A DNA stretch of 52,798 nt from CAYOHG01 sp964465125 (GCA_964465125.1 CAYXIO010000024.1:1-52798), one strand, 5' to 3'. Shown: positions 7,304 to 16,216, counted from the first letter of the stretch. A program made the numbers and translations. The notes: generated by a model not told the origin, from the letters alone.

Positions 7304-10222
7304 TGCGGCACGGTTTGGAGGTATGTCTGCGACGGCTCCCAGTGGAATCTCCTGGGCGGATTCACTTCGGACGACGGTCATGGGCTTGATCTGTTCGGCG
7401 TTTCTCTCGCCGCGGAGGGGGACACGCTCGCCGTCGGCGCCTGGGGGGACGAGGAAATCGTTGGTCGCGGCGGCGCGGTGTACGTTTACGAGGCGAGTGC
7501 GTCGGATTGGCGGTGGGTTCAGAAATACGTCGACGCGAACGCGCATGAGAATGACGAATTCGGCTACGCCGTTGCGTTGAGTCAGCAGATTCTCGCGGTC
7601 GGCGCGTGGCTGGACGACGAGGCCGCGCCGGACGCTGGTGCGGCGTTCGTTTTCGAGAATGTCCCCGAGGGCACGGACTGCGACCGGGACGGCCTGTCGG
7701 ACGAATGCGAACTGGCCCTTGGGCTTGATTTCGATTGCGACGGGAATCAGGTGCTCGACCGTTGTGACGTTGCCCAGGGACACGGAGCGGATTGCAACAG
7801 CAACGGCAGGCTCGACAGTTGCGATCTGGCGAGCGGACTCAGCGCGGACTGCAATTCGAACGCCGTGCCCGATGAATGCGAGGTCGCCGACTACACGGAG
7901 TTTGATTGCGACGCGGACGGCGTGCTCGATTCGTGCGAGTTTCTGACCGGCACGGCGACCGATTGCGACGGCGACGGCAAGATGGACGAGTGTGCGTGGG
8001 CGTTCGCGAACGAGGTCGCCGACGGCGCGAACATCAGGGGCACACAGCGCGCCATCGACCAGACGGTTGACTGGCTGATGGTGGGATACAGCCTGGCGGA
8101 CGACACGGGCACGGACGCCGGCGCGGTCGAGTTCTACCGTCGGGATGGCTTCGGCTGGACTTTTGTGGAGCGAGTGGTGCCGCCGGCGGGCAATCCTGTC
8201 GGCGCGCAATTCGGTGCGGCGGCGGCGCTGGAGGGCACGACGGCATTCGTTGGGGCGCCGAACGGCGGAGCAGGCGGCCAGGGCGCCGTCTACGTCTATC
8301 GTTGGAACGGCGCGGTCTGGGCGGAGGCCGGCGGTTACGAGGCACCCGACAGCACGCGGCAGCGGTTCGGCGAATCACTGGCCGTGGATGATGGCACCCT
8401 CCTGGTCGGCGCGTCGCACGCAATGAATGACGAGGGCGTGGTCACTGGCGGGGCGTTCATCATGGAGGAGATCGAGGGAATCTGGCAGATCAGGCACAAG
8501 CTGTGGCCGGCGGCGACTACGTATCTTGCGGCGGGCACGGATGTGGCCATTTCAGGAGACTACGCCCTGCTTGGAGCGCCTTCAGCCAGCCCCGACGGTC
8601 AGTTCCAAGAGGGCGCGGCATACGTATTCGAGCGCGGGGCTTCCAGCTGGAGCCAGGTGCAGCAACTCTACCCGCCGGACGTGTATTCGAGCGACCGGTT
8701 TGGTTCGTATGTCGCGCTCGATGGCGACCGTGCGGCGGTCGCCGCGCCCTACCGGCCCGTGGCGGGAGTCGACGATGCCGGCCGTGTCCACGTGTATCGC
8801 CGCGACGTCGCGGAATGGGTGATGGACGGCGTCCTGCTGCCCATCGAGCCGGTCGAAGGCGGCCGGTTCGGCCAAGGTGTTTCGCTGGACGGCACGACGC
8901 TGCTGATCGGCGCTAACGACCCCAGCCGCACCTCCATCTACAAACGGGGCACGGTCTGGTCGCTCTCCGAGCGCCTCGACGTCCGCTCCAGTCTTGCGAG
9001 CGCGTCGTTGCTGGGCGGACGGCTGCTGATTCCGGATACAAGCGGCGCTGCGTGCGCTCCGTGCGTTGTCGAAATCGACTCGCTCGATCGCGATTGCGAC
9101 CTCAATGGCGTGAATGACACTTGCGATATCGCCGCCGGATCTCTGGACGACTGCGACGCGAACCGCTTCGCCGACCTGTGCCAGTTCCAGCCGGGCGACC
9201 TGCCGGACTGCAACGCGAATGGCCGTCCCGATCTGTGCGAGCTTCAGGGTCACTCCGCCACCGACTGTGACGGCAACGGTGTGCTCGATGCATGCGACTT
9301 TCCCGCCGGTCCGCCGGACTGCAACGGCAACGGCATCTACGACACCTGCGACCTTGCCGACCAGACAAGCGCCGACCTGAACGCGAACGGCCTGCCCGAC
9401 GAGTGCGAGCCGGACTGCAACGCCAACGGCGTTCCCGACGATTACGAGGTGGGCGACTGGCTTGGCGCCGACTGCAACGGCAACCTGCTGCCGGACGATT
9501 GCGACATTGCGGCCGGCATTGAGACCGACTGCAATCAGAACGGGTTGATCGACCGCTGCGAGTTGATCGGCCCGGTCATGATCGGCACGCCGCGCTTCAG
9601 CCCGATTCAGTTCGGCGAATCGTACACGGTGTTGCTGGAGTCGCTGCCGCTGTCGGCGGGCGACCTGCATCTGCAAGCGCGCGCCATCGCGGATCTGGGG
9701 CGCAGCTATTCCTGGATCGATGTGCTGTTGTCGGATGCGCCCGCCGGCCGGCTCTACTACAACAACGGGTCACAGTGTCCGTCGATCGCCGATCAGGACA
9801 CGATCCCGTTGCCGGCCTCACTCTTCAACCTGCTCGCCGCCAACGGGGCGGTCGAGCTGACGTTTCAACCCAACAGCGGCGTGTATATGGCGTGCCCAGG
9901 GAGTCTGCTCCAGTGTCGGCTCGAATACACGCCGGCGCCCGACGATTGCAATGGCAACCTGCTGCCGGATGAGTGCGACCTCGCGCCCGGCGGCGGCAGC
10001 AGCGACGCCAATGCGAACGGGCTTCCCGACGAGTGCGAGTGCCTCGGCGACCTCAACGCCGACCGGTACGTCGACGTGCTCGATTTGTCCACGCTGCTGA
10101 TCAACTTCGGCCGCGCGGACGCGAGCGCGTCCGACGGCGACCTGGACGCCGACCACGACGTCGACCTGCTCGATCTGTCGTTCCTGCTCGTCAACTTTGG
10201 AACGACCTGCGTCGGCGGCTGA
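7304..10222 (+). CDS. C-terminal segment of the same FG-GAP protein, with calcium repeats and dockerin-like tail
   Basis: This continues the frame of 6455-7303. In order it holds the remaining blades of the first FG-GAP propeller (to about 7660), six D-C-(D/N)-x-(D/N)-G-x-x-D-x-C calcium-type repeats (7660-8020), a second FG-GAP block (8020-9080), nine more repeats (9085-9560), a beta domain (9560-9930), two further repeats and a dockerin-like tail. The tail has two EF-hand-like units, GDLNADRYVDVLDLSTLLINF and GDLDADHDVDLLDLSFLLVN, then a terminal Cys-Val-Gly-Gly. No start codon with a ribosome-binding site lies after the TAG (the first in-frame GTG is at 7478), so independent expression is doubtful. 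The protein is likely surface-bound or secreted. Confidence 0.75.
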   Translation, partial: CGTVWRYVCDGSQWNLLGGFTSDDGHGLDLFGVSLAAEGDTLAVGAWGDEEIVGRGGAVYVYEASASDWRWVQKYVDANAHENDEFGYAVALSQQILAVGAWLDDEAAPDAGAAFVFENVPEGTDCDRDGLSDECELALGLDFDCDGNQVLDRCDVAQGHGADCNSNGRLDSCDLASGLSADCNSNAVPDECEVADYTEFDCDADGVLDSCEFLTGTATDCDGDGKMDECAWAFANEVADGANIRGTQRAIDQTVDWLMVGYSLADDTGTDAGAVEFYRRDGFGWTFVERVVPPAGNPVGAQFGAAAALEGTTAFVGAPNGGAGGQGAVYVYRWNGAVWAEAGGYEAPDSTRQRFGESLAVDDGTLLVGASHAMNDEGVVTGGAFIMEEIEGIWQIRHKLWPAATTYLAAGTDVAISGDYALLGAPSASPDGQFQEGAAYVFERGASSWSQVQQLYPPDVYSSDRFGSYVALDGDRAAVAAPYRPVAGVDDAGRVHVYRRDVAEWVMDGVLLPIEPVEGGRFGQGVSLDGTTLLIGANDPSRTSIYKRGTVWSLSERLDVRSSLASASLLGGRLLIPDTSGAACAPCVVEIDSLDRDCDLNGVNDTCDIAAGSLDDCDANRFADLCQFQPGDLPDCNANGRPDLCELQGHSATDCDGNGVLDACDFPAGPPDCNGNGIYDTCDLADQTSADLNANGLPDECEPDCNANGVPDDYEVGDWLGADCNGNLLPDDCDIAAGIETDCNQNGLIDRCELIGPVMIGTPRFSPIQFGESYTVLLESLPLSAGDLHLQARAIADLGRSYSWIDVLLSDAPAGRLYYNNGSQCPSIADQDTIPLPASLFNLLAANGAVELTFQPNSGVYMACPGSLLQCRLEYTPAPDDCNGNLLPDECDLAPGGGSSDANANGLPDECECLGDLNADRYVDVLDLSTLLINFGRADASASDGDLDADHDVDLLDLSFLLVNFGTTCVGG

Positions 10223-10324
10223 GCGGCGGGCTGCAACGCGCGCGCGGAGCGCAAAGCGTCCTCGATTGCGGTGCGGGCGGGTACACTACCCTTCGCGCCA
10301 ACCAGGCGCGGATGGGGAGTGTCC

Positions 10325-10960
10325 GTGTCGATCGACGTTCCCGACCCTGAGCGGCTGGCGCGGGCCCGCACCGGCGATCACGACGCGCTCGGCGCGCTGC
10401 TCCAGGCGCATGCGCCGGCGCTGTCCGCTGACCTGCGCCCGCGCATCCCCCCGCGCTGGAGCGGGCTTATCACCGTCGAAGACATCCTCCAGGAGACCTT
10501 CACCGACGCCTTTCTCTCCATCCGCAAGTTCACCCCCCGCGGCGACGGCTCGCTGGCCGTCTGGCTGAAGAAGCTCGCCCACAACAACCTGCTGGAGGCC
10601 ATCCGCGCGCTGGAAGCCGACAAGCGCGGCGGCGGCCGGCGGCCGCTGTCGCTCAGCGCCGCGCCGGATGCCCACACCACGCTGTTTGGAACGCTGATGC
10701 CCCAGGCCGTGCAGACGTCGCCCTCGCAGCACCTGGCGCGCGAGGACGTTCGGCGGGCGCTCGCCGCCGCCCTGGCGCAGCTCCCGGCGCGCTACCGCCT
10801 GGTCATCGAGCGGCACGACCTTCAGGGCCGGCCGATCGGGGAGGCGGCCGCGGAGCTTCAGTGCAGCCCGGGCGGCGCCCACCTGGTCCGCAATCGGGCA
10901 ATGGATCGGCTGCGGGCACTTCTGTCGAGTTCTTTCTCGACTTCTCGGCAAGAGGCGTAA
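10325..10960 (+). CDS. Sigma-70-family (ECF-type) RNA polymerase sigma factor
   Basis: The 211-residue protein has the two-domain layout of ECF-like sigma factors. Region 2 includes VEDILQETFTDAFLSIRKF and LAVWLKKLAHNNLLEAIR. Region 4 (PARYRLVIERHDLQGRPIGE, then an AAAELQCSPGGAHLVRNRA helix-turn-helix) is at the C-terminus. The HDLQG and GGAHLVRNRA forms are typical of planctomycete sigma factors encoded beside protein kinases. I chose GTG 10325 because GGGGAG lies five bases upstream; longer starts lack a site. A TACACT -10-like box is at 10282-10287. The kinase gene follows 63 bases later in the same direction, which suggests a regulatory pair. Confidence 0.9.
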   Translation: MSIDVPDPERLARARTGDHDALGALLQAHAPALSADLRPRIPPRWSGLITVEDILQETFTDAFLSIRKFTPRGDGSLAVWLKKLAHNNLLEAIRALEADKRGGGRRPLSLSAAPDAHTTLFGTLMPQAVQTSPSQHLAREDVRRALAAALAQLPARYRLVIERHDLQGRPIGEAAAELQCSPGGAHLVRNRAMDRLRALLSSSFSTSRQEA

Positions 10961-11023
10961 ATCCGCGCGCCGCGTTGCATTTCATAGAGTAGGCGAGCGT
11001 GGTCTTGCCACCGGAGTTGCGCT

Positions 11024-13219
11024 GTGCACGCAAGTGAGACCAAAAAGAAGCCGGCGGACATTGGTCAGTTGCTGGCCGCGGCGCGGGAGAACGCCCGCCT
11101 GCTGACCGCGCCGGATGACTCCTCCTGCTTGGGAGATTGCTCCTCCGAGGCGGCTGCCGAGTGGCCCTGCCCGACGATTTCCGACTACCAGCTCGTGCGC
11201 GAAGTTCATCGCGGCGGTCAGGGGGTCGTCTACCAGGCGATTTGCGAGCGCAGCGGCGACGACGTCGCCATCAAGATACTACACGACCGCTCCCGCGGCG
11301 TGTCGCGCGAGCTGGAGCGCTTCGAGCGCGAGGCGGCCGCGCTGCGCGAACTTGATCACCCCAACCTGATCGCGGTCAGCGCCGTCGGCGAGGTCGACGG
11401 CCGTCCGTTTCTGGTCATGCCCTACATCCCCGGCTGGCCGCTGGACGAGTTCGTACGCCGCAACGCCCTGTCGGTGCGCGAGACGCTGACGCTGTTCGCC
11501 AAGGTCTGCGAAGCGGTCAACGTCGCCCATCTCAACGGCGTCATTCACCGCGATCTGAAACCCGGAAACGTCCGCGTCGACGATTCGGGCGAGCCGCACG
11601 TGCTGGACTTCGGCCTGGCAAAACCCGCGGCGCGCGGCGTGGGGCGTACGCTGACCGAGACCGGCCAGTTTGTCGGCTCGCTGCCGTGGGCGAGCCCGGA
11701 ACAGGCCGATCCGTCGCTCGGCCGCGTCGACGTGCGCACCGACGTGTATTCGCTGGGCGCGGTGATGTACCACCTGCTGACCGGCGCGCTGCCGATCGAT
11801 CCGACGGGGTCGCAACGGGATGTGCTGAACCGCATCGTGACGGTCGAGCCGCCGCGGCCGCGGTCGATCCGGCGCGAGATCAGCAGCGACGTCGAGACGA
11901 TCGTGCTGAAATGCCTCAGCAAGGACCGCGCGCGCCGCTATGCGAGCGCCGGGGCGCTGCACGGCGACCTAAGGCGGTGCCTGGAAGGCCGCGCGATTGA
12001 GGCCAAGCGGGACACAACCTGGTACGTCTTCCGCAAGTTGGTCCGACACCACTGGTTGAGCGCAGGCCTCTCGGGCCTCACGCTGATCGCGATCACCGTC
12101 GCCATGGTGACCGTAACGGTCCTGTGGCAAAGCTCGGAGCGCCAGCGCCACCGCGCTGAGTCCGCCGTAACGCTCGGCCGTGACGCGCAGGCGCGGCTCG
12201 CCAAGTTGCTGGATCACTTGGGAACGACGTTGTCCAAGTCCGCCGCGGTCGAACCGGTGCGGCAGATGCTCGAGCGATACGTAGCCGAGTATGAGGCGGC
12301 GCCGCCGGCGGATCCCAGCGCCGATTGTTTGATTCGACTTCGAGTCGCCGGGCTGTACTCGAGGCTGAGAGATTTTGCGGCCGCCGGGAATCACACGGAC
12401 CTGGCACTCCAGGCCGCGCGGCTGGTAAAGCCGCCGGATGAGGAACTTCTTGCCGACGCGCTTTCCGAGCAGGCCCGATACCGAGCAGAAGTCGGCGATT
12501 TCGCCGCCGCCATGAGCTTGCTGGATGAAGCGGGCGTGTTGCTCGCGCGCCGGCACGGTGCTCACAGTGCCGAGTACATCTGGAACGCCCACGTCCGGGC
12601 ATGGTGCCTGATGCGCACCGGCGACAAGGAGTCGGGCGAGCAGGCCGTCCGCGCCGTACTCGACCAGGCCGACCGGTATCAATCCGAAACCCTCGGCGGC
12701 CTGGCGAAGGAACTCGCTCAGTGGCTGTGCGACGATGCGCAGCGCTACGACGAGGCGATCGTGCTGCATCGGCGTGCGGTGCAGTGGGCTCGGCGGCACT
12801 GCGGCCGCGCGGAGCTGGCGCACTTCCTCAACAGCTACGGGCACGCGCTGCGGCTGGCCGGCGAAATGGTCGAGGCCGAGCAGGTCCTGCGCGAGTGCGT
12901 TCAGATTCGCTCCCAAACCTACGCGCCCGAGGACACCGAGGCGTACTACCTTTACGTCTCGCAAAGCCAGCTCGGTGCGGTCCTTTGCGATCGCGGCCAG
13001 TATTCCGAGGCGGAGTCGCTGCTGCTGGCCGCGCATCGCGGACTTTCGGGTCCGGTTGCGCCCATGTGGGAGAGCCAGAATCCGAAGTACCTGCGCGAGA
13101 CAACCGAGCGCCTTGCGAAACTGTACGCCGATTGGTGCAGCGCCGATCCCGAGGGGAATCACGAGTCCGAGGCGGCGTACTGGCAGCAGGTGCTGGCTGA
13201 GATGAGTTCTGATCCGTGA
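11024..13219 (+). CDS. Membrane Ser/Thr protein kinase with helical-repeat sensor domain
   Basis: The 731-residue protein has a PknB-type kinase domain at about residues 55-320. It has a glycine loop (VHRGGQGVVYQA), VAIK with Lys84, HRDLKPGN with catalytic Asp177, DFG at 195-197, and a WASPEQ activation-segment end. One transmembrane helix lies at about 344-368. The remaining ~360 residues are alpha-helical and TPR-like and would lie across the membrane. All catalytic residues are present, so it should be active. GTG 11024 has GGAG seven bases upstream. Coupling to the sigma factor just upstream is inferred from position only; the signal and substrates are unknown. Confidence 0.92.
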   Translation: MHASETKKKPADIGQLLAAARENARLLTAPDDSSCLGDCSSEAAAEWPCPTISDYQLVREVHRGGQGVVYQAICERSGDDVAIKILHDRSRGVSRELERFEREAAALRELDHPNLIAVSAVGEVDGRPFLVMPYIPGWPLDEFVRRNALSVRETLTLFAKVCEAVNVAHLNGVIHRDLKPGNVRVDDSGEPHVLDFGLAKPAARGVGRTLTETGQFVGSLPWASPEQADPSLGRVDVRTDVYSLGAVMYHLLTGALPIDPTGSQRDVLNRIVTVEPPRPRSIRREISSDVETIVLKCLSKDRARRYASAGALHGDLRRCLEGRAIEAKRDTTWYVFRKLVRHHWLSAGLSGLTLIAITVAMVTVTVLWQSSERQRHRAESAVTLGRDAQARLAKLLDHLGTTLSKSAAVEPVRQMLERYVAEYEAAPPADPSADCLIRLRVAGLYSRLRDFAAAGNHTDLALQAARLVKPPDEELLADALSEQARYRAEVGDFAAAMSLLDEAGVLLARRHGAHSAEYIWNAHVRAWCLMRTGDKESGEQAVRAVLDQADRYQSETLGGLAKELAQWLCDDAQRYDEAIVLHRRAVQWARRHCGRAELAHFLNSYGHALRLAGEMVEAEQVLRECVQIRSQTYAPEDTEAYYLYVSQSQLGAVLCDRGQYSEAESLLLAAHRGLSGPVAPMWESQNPKYLRETTERLAKLYADWCSADPEGNHESEAAYWQQVLAEMSSDP

Positions 13220-13264
13220 GGCGCGCAGCCTCCGCAGTTTCAACCTTGAAGAGAGGAGACCCAG

Positions 13265-13969
13265 ATGAACGGTTCCCGGAGACACTCTGCGCTGTGCGGT
13301 CTGTTCGCGGCTGTCGCCATGGGCGCGGGCATTCCCTCCGCGTGGTCGCAGGTTCCGCTCGCAGCCAGCTATTTCGACGAAGGAATCGAAGGCTGGATGG
13401 CGTCGGGAGACCCGGCGCACTGGACGGCCGAATACCTCGTGGCCGGCGGAAATCCCGGCGGGTGCATCCAGGCCACGGACGTTCCGGTCGGGACGTGGGT
13501 CTGGCTTCACGCACCCGCGAAGTTCCTCGGCGACCAAAGCCGCGCCTGCGGCCATCGCTTTACGTTCGATCTGCGCGCCGTCAATGCTCCGCCGGACTCG
13601 GCAGGCAACGCCGACGTGCAACTGCTGGGCGAAACGATCGCACTGGCGTGCAGCGCCGGACCTGAGCCGGAGGCGGGATGGACCCGTTACACGCTCTATC
13701 TGGACTCGCGCACACCCTGGCACCTCAACAGCATGAGCGGCCCGTTGGCTTCCGACGCTGAGATTTGCGAGGTGCTCAGCAGCCTAAATCTACTGCGAAT
13801 CCGAGCCGAGTTCGACGGCAGCCCCGACCAGACTCAGCTCGATAACGTGGTGCTCGAAGGCGACGCAGCCTGCAACCTGCTCGCCGACCTCGACGGCGAT
13901 CTGGACGTCGATCTCTTCGACCTGGCGCTGTTGCTTGTCGAGTTCGGCGCGTTCTGCCTCGGCGGCTGA
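13265..13969 (+). CDS. Secreted laminin-B-like domain protein with dockerin-like tail
   Basis: The 234-residue protein has a signal peptide (to about PSAWSQ). A domain follows with the hallmarks of the laminin B (domain IV) fold: GWMASGDPAHW, GGNPGGCIQATD, APAKFLGD, a FDLR strand and IRAEF...LDNVVLEGD near the end. It closes with LADLDGDLDVDLFDLALLLV, a single EF-hand-like unit, and a terminal Cys-Leu-Gly-Gly. The tail is shared with the products at 7304-10222 and 14177-14935. The start has AGGAG before ATG 13265 and lies 45 bases after the kinase stop. Its role is probably extracellular binding or surface attachment; no enzyme motif is seen. Confidence 0.8.
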   Translation: MNGSRRHSALCGLFAAVAMGAGIPSAWSQVPLAASYFDEGIEGWMASGDPAHWTAEYLVAGGNPGGCIQATDVPVGTWVWLHAPAKFLGDQSRACGHRFTFDLRAVNAPPDSAGNADVQLLGETIALACSAGPEPEAGWTRYTLYLDSRTPWHLNSMSGPLASDAEICEVLSSLNLLRIRAEFDGSPDQTQLDNVVLEGDAACNLLADLDGDLDVDLFDLALLLVEFGAFCLGG

Positions 13970-14176
13970 GTAGTGCGCCATAGCCCGGGGTGCCGGGACA
14001 CGGCTGCCGTCAGCCGGTAACTTTCCGGCGCGAACCGGTCCGCCGAGACGGATTCCGCTTGCTGGTTGCGAGCATGCAGTCTTACCCCGCGCCAAAGGTG
14101 CGCGCCTGTCGATAGTTCTCCGACAGGTTTGCAGTGTGCAGGTCTGTCAAGCAAGGTTCGAAGCAAGGAGCATGTC

Positions 14177-14935
14177 ATGTTGAAGTCGTATCTTGTGGGC
14201 ATGATCGGAGCGATCGGTATCCTGGCCTCCACGGCGACGCCTGCACTCGCTGCCGAGCCCCCGTTCTCGGACGGGTTCGAGGCCGCAACGATTGATCCGT
14301 TCTGGACCGTGCAGGCCAACGCCGGCTGCTCGGCCAGCCTCACCACCAGCCGGGCGTACACGGGCGTCCAGTCCGTCCAGCTCACCACCACGAATACCGG
14401 GCAGACCAAGGGCGTCCTGCTGAGGCACGATTTCGCCGCGCCGGTCTACGGCCGTGCAAGCGTCTGGGTGTACGACACCGGCGCCGACGTGGCCTCCAGC
14501 AACTACTTCACGCTCCTTGTTGGGAACAACCAGGTCGGGAGAAATGCGACGATCGGCACGTTCGACTACGATCTCGGCCCGACCAATGGCGGCAGCTACG
14601 TATATTCGGGGTGGGGTGCCGATGCCCACGGCCACTCTGGAATCGACCGCACGCAGGGCTGGCACCACTGGGAAATCGAGAGCCGCCCGAATCTGCTTGA
14701 GCTCCGCGTCGATGGGACCGTCGTGTATTCGGACGAAGTCGGCGAGCCGTTCGACATGATCTACTTCGACATACACGCACCGTCCTGGCGTCCGCCCTTC
14801 TCGGTGCAGTACGACGATTTCGAGTTCGAGGAGCTGGGCTGCGTGCCGATCGAGGGCGATCTGGACGGCGACGGGGACGTCGATCTGATCGACCTCTCGA
14901 CGCTGCTCGCCAATTTCGGGCGCAGTTGCCCGTAG
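14177..14935 (+). CDS. Secreted lectin/glucanase-like fold protein with dockerin-like tail
   Basis: The 252-residue protein starts at ATG 14177 with AAGGAG seven bases upstream and a signal peptide ending at ALAAE. The mature domain (FSDGFEAATIDPFWTV, strands around SVQLTTTN, GWHHWEIESRPNLLELRVDG, QYDDFEF) has the pattern of a concanavalin-A-like jelly roll used in carbohydrate-binding proteins. It ends in IEGDLDGDGDVDLIDLSTLL, ANFG and a terminal Cys-Pro, a dockerin-like unit with a DxDGDGxVD calcium loop. No catalytic glutamate pair of glucanases is obvious, so binding is more likely than hydrolysis. A 9+5 bp hairpin (15034-15074) follows. Confidence 0.75.
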   Translation: MLKSYLVGMIGAIGILASTATPALAAEPPFSDGFEAATIDPFWTVQANAGCSASLTTSRAYTGVQSVQLTTTNTGQTKGVLLRHDFAAPVYGRASVWVYDTGADVASSNYFTLLVGNNQVGRNATIGTFDYDLGPTNGGSYVYSGWGADAHGHSGIDRTQGWHHWEIESRPNLLELRVDGTVVYSDEVGEPFDMIYFDIHAPSWRPPFSVQYDDFEFEELGCVPIEGDLDGDGDVDLIDLSTLLANFGRSCP

Positions 14936-15033
14936 GCCGTCGCAGACCGTGCGCGGCGCCGCGGTGCGATCTTCTTGGCGCCCTTTGCGCCGATCGCTCG
15001 CAAACCCCGCACCTGAGATTTCCGAACACGCAC

Positions 15034-15074
15034 GGGCCCGCTCCGTACCCTGAAACAGGGCGCGGAGCGGGTCC
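15034..15074 (+). terminator. Two-part hairpin after the lectin-like gene
   Basis: CCCGCTCCG (15037-15045) pairs with 15063-15071. Inside it CCCTG (15048-15052) pairs with CAGGG (15056-15060) around AAA. It lies 100 bases after the stop at 14935 and just beyond the 3' end of the minus-strand RNA described below. No T-run follows on the plus strand. Confidence 0.5.
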
Positions 15075-15116
15075 GGCCATGCGCCGATTAGGTGGAATCC
15101 CGAGCCGCCGCGCAAT

Positions 15117-15141
15117 AAAAAAGGCGGCGCTGAGCGCCGCC
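15117..15141 (-). terminator. Intrinsic terminator of the large RNA
   Basis: On the minus strand GGCGGCGC pairs exactly with GCGCCGCC around a TCA loop (15123-15141), followed directly by six T residues (15122-15117). Three bases of its upstream arm overlap the end-pairing helix of the RNA, so the two structures compete slightly. Confidence 0.9.
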
Positions 15142-16181
15142 TCGTGCCTGTGTGCTCTTCAGAGTTTCCGGGTTTGCCGCTCGCACGCCGAGGTTTCCAG
15201 CGACGCGCGTTCTCTTGTGGGATTGACCGCTCGTTCAGAGTACTCACCCGACTGCGCTACCGGCCGTATTGGTTCTCCGGTCCCTCTCCACCGTTGGCCG
15301 TTGCCCCGGTCATGAGGTCTTCACGCAGCCCGGCACGCAGAAAGCGGTTAAGCGTTTCAGTGCGTACCCTCTCGTCGAGTTCGGTCTCCCTCTAGAGCGT
15401 TGCCCAACATACCCTAGCCAACCCAGCACGGGCCGGCACCTCTCCTGAGCTTCTCGTTCCCTACAGCACTTGCAGGATTCGGCGGTCCACAGACGCGGGC
15501 ATCCCTGCACCGCTACGTTCCGCCTTCAGGGTTTGGCTACCCTCCTGGCGGTTTCCTCCCACCGAATCCGGGCCGGGCTTTTCTCATCCCGGCGGCGCTC
15601 ATGGGATTCGCCCTTCAGAGCGTTCCCCTCGAACAGGGTGACCGGCGCGTTTCCGCCCGACCGAGCCTGCGTGCCGTTTCTCCTCTCGGTTCACCATCCG
15701 GGTTACCCCGGCGGACCGGCCCGAGAGGCCGCGGCTTCCAGGTTTTGGCCCCTGCCCGAGTGCCTTGCGTCAGACCGCGTGGTTAGCGCGGCTCACGCCG
15801 GCGGCTCTCCTGGGCTTGAACCGTCCAGGGTACACCAAGTGCGGCCTTCGCCGATGCTTCCATCAGCGTCCTCTCACGCGCTTCGCGATTCAACCCCCGG
15901 GGGAGCTGAAACGAGGGCGCCACAGAGTCTCAATCGACCGCACTCCGGCTTGGCCCGGCCGTTCGCAACTCGGAGCGACCGTGGGCCAAGCGACCCTCAT
16001 CGGGTTCCCGCACCCGCACGTTCCCGGACATTCGCGCGTCCAGCCCTTCGAGCTATGGATTCACCGCACGCCGCGTCGTACATTGCTGCCGACCGGCCGA
16101 CGCACTTGGAAGGGCCGCGACGCGTTACCTGAGTTGCCGGGATCGCCGTTGGTGCCAAGCACGAGGCGACCTCAACGTCGC
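15117..16181 (-). ncRNA. Candidate ~1.07 kb structured non-coding RNA, class not recognised
   Basis: No reading frame here looks like a real protein, and the DNA is organised as a structured transcript on the minus strand. A -35/-10 pair (16188-16216) sits just before the inferred 5' end and an intrinsic terminator (15117-15141) ends it. The ends pair: 16159-16170 with 15136-15147, 12 pairs including one G-U, over 1 kb apart. Internal helices include 15475-15485 with 15559-15569 (11 pairs, one G-U), enclosing a nested hairpin (15520-15551). An 8-bp stem (15682-15689 with 15721-15728) encloses a perfect CCGGG-GUAA-CCCGG GNRA hairpin (15698-15711). An 8-pair stem joins 15332-15339 and 15361-15368. 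I find no group II domain V and no rRNA, RNase P or tmRNA signature. It may be a new or unlisted large RNA class. Confidence 0.7.
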
Positions 16182-16187
16182 ATCTGA

Positions 16188-16216
16188 AAAATACCCGCGC
16201 AATCGACGCGCGGCAA
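16188..16216 (-). promoter_or_regulatory. Sigma-70-type promoter for the large RNA
   Basis: On the minus strand TTGCCG (16216-16211) and TATTTT (16193-16188) are separated by exactly 17 bases. Transcription would begin near 16181, about 11 bases before the strand that pairs with the 3' end of the RNA. No start codon with a ribosome-binding site follows. Confidence 0.6.

Noticed and set aside
6419..8209. 596-codon minus-strand frame opposite the FG-GAP gene
   Set aside because: Mirror frame of a repeat-rich gene; no start site or domain.
7660..9560. Periodic DNA repeats suggesting a CRISPR array or satellite
   Set aside because: The periodicity is that of coding D-C-N-x-N-G calcium repeats in the FG-GAP protein; units vary in sequence and have no spacers.
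15117..16181. Group II intron or rRNA fragment
   Set aside because: No domain V-like hairpin, no 5' GUGYG start with a matching intron end, no reverse transcriptase, and no familiar rRNA motifs were seen. A profile search should confirm.
15470..16187. Open frames on the plus strand of 220 and 140 codons inside the RNA region
   Set aside because: They overlap each other, are dominated by Arg, Pro, Ser and Ala, have no ribosome-binding site, and lie opposite clear RNA helices.
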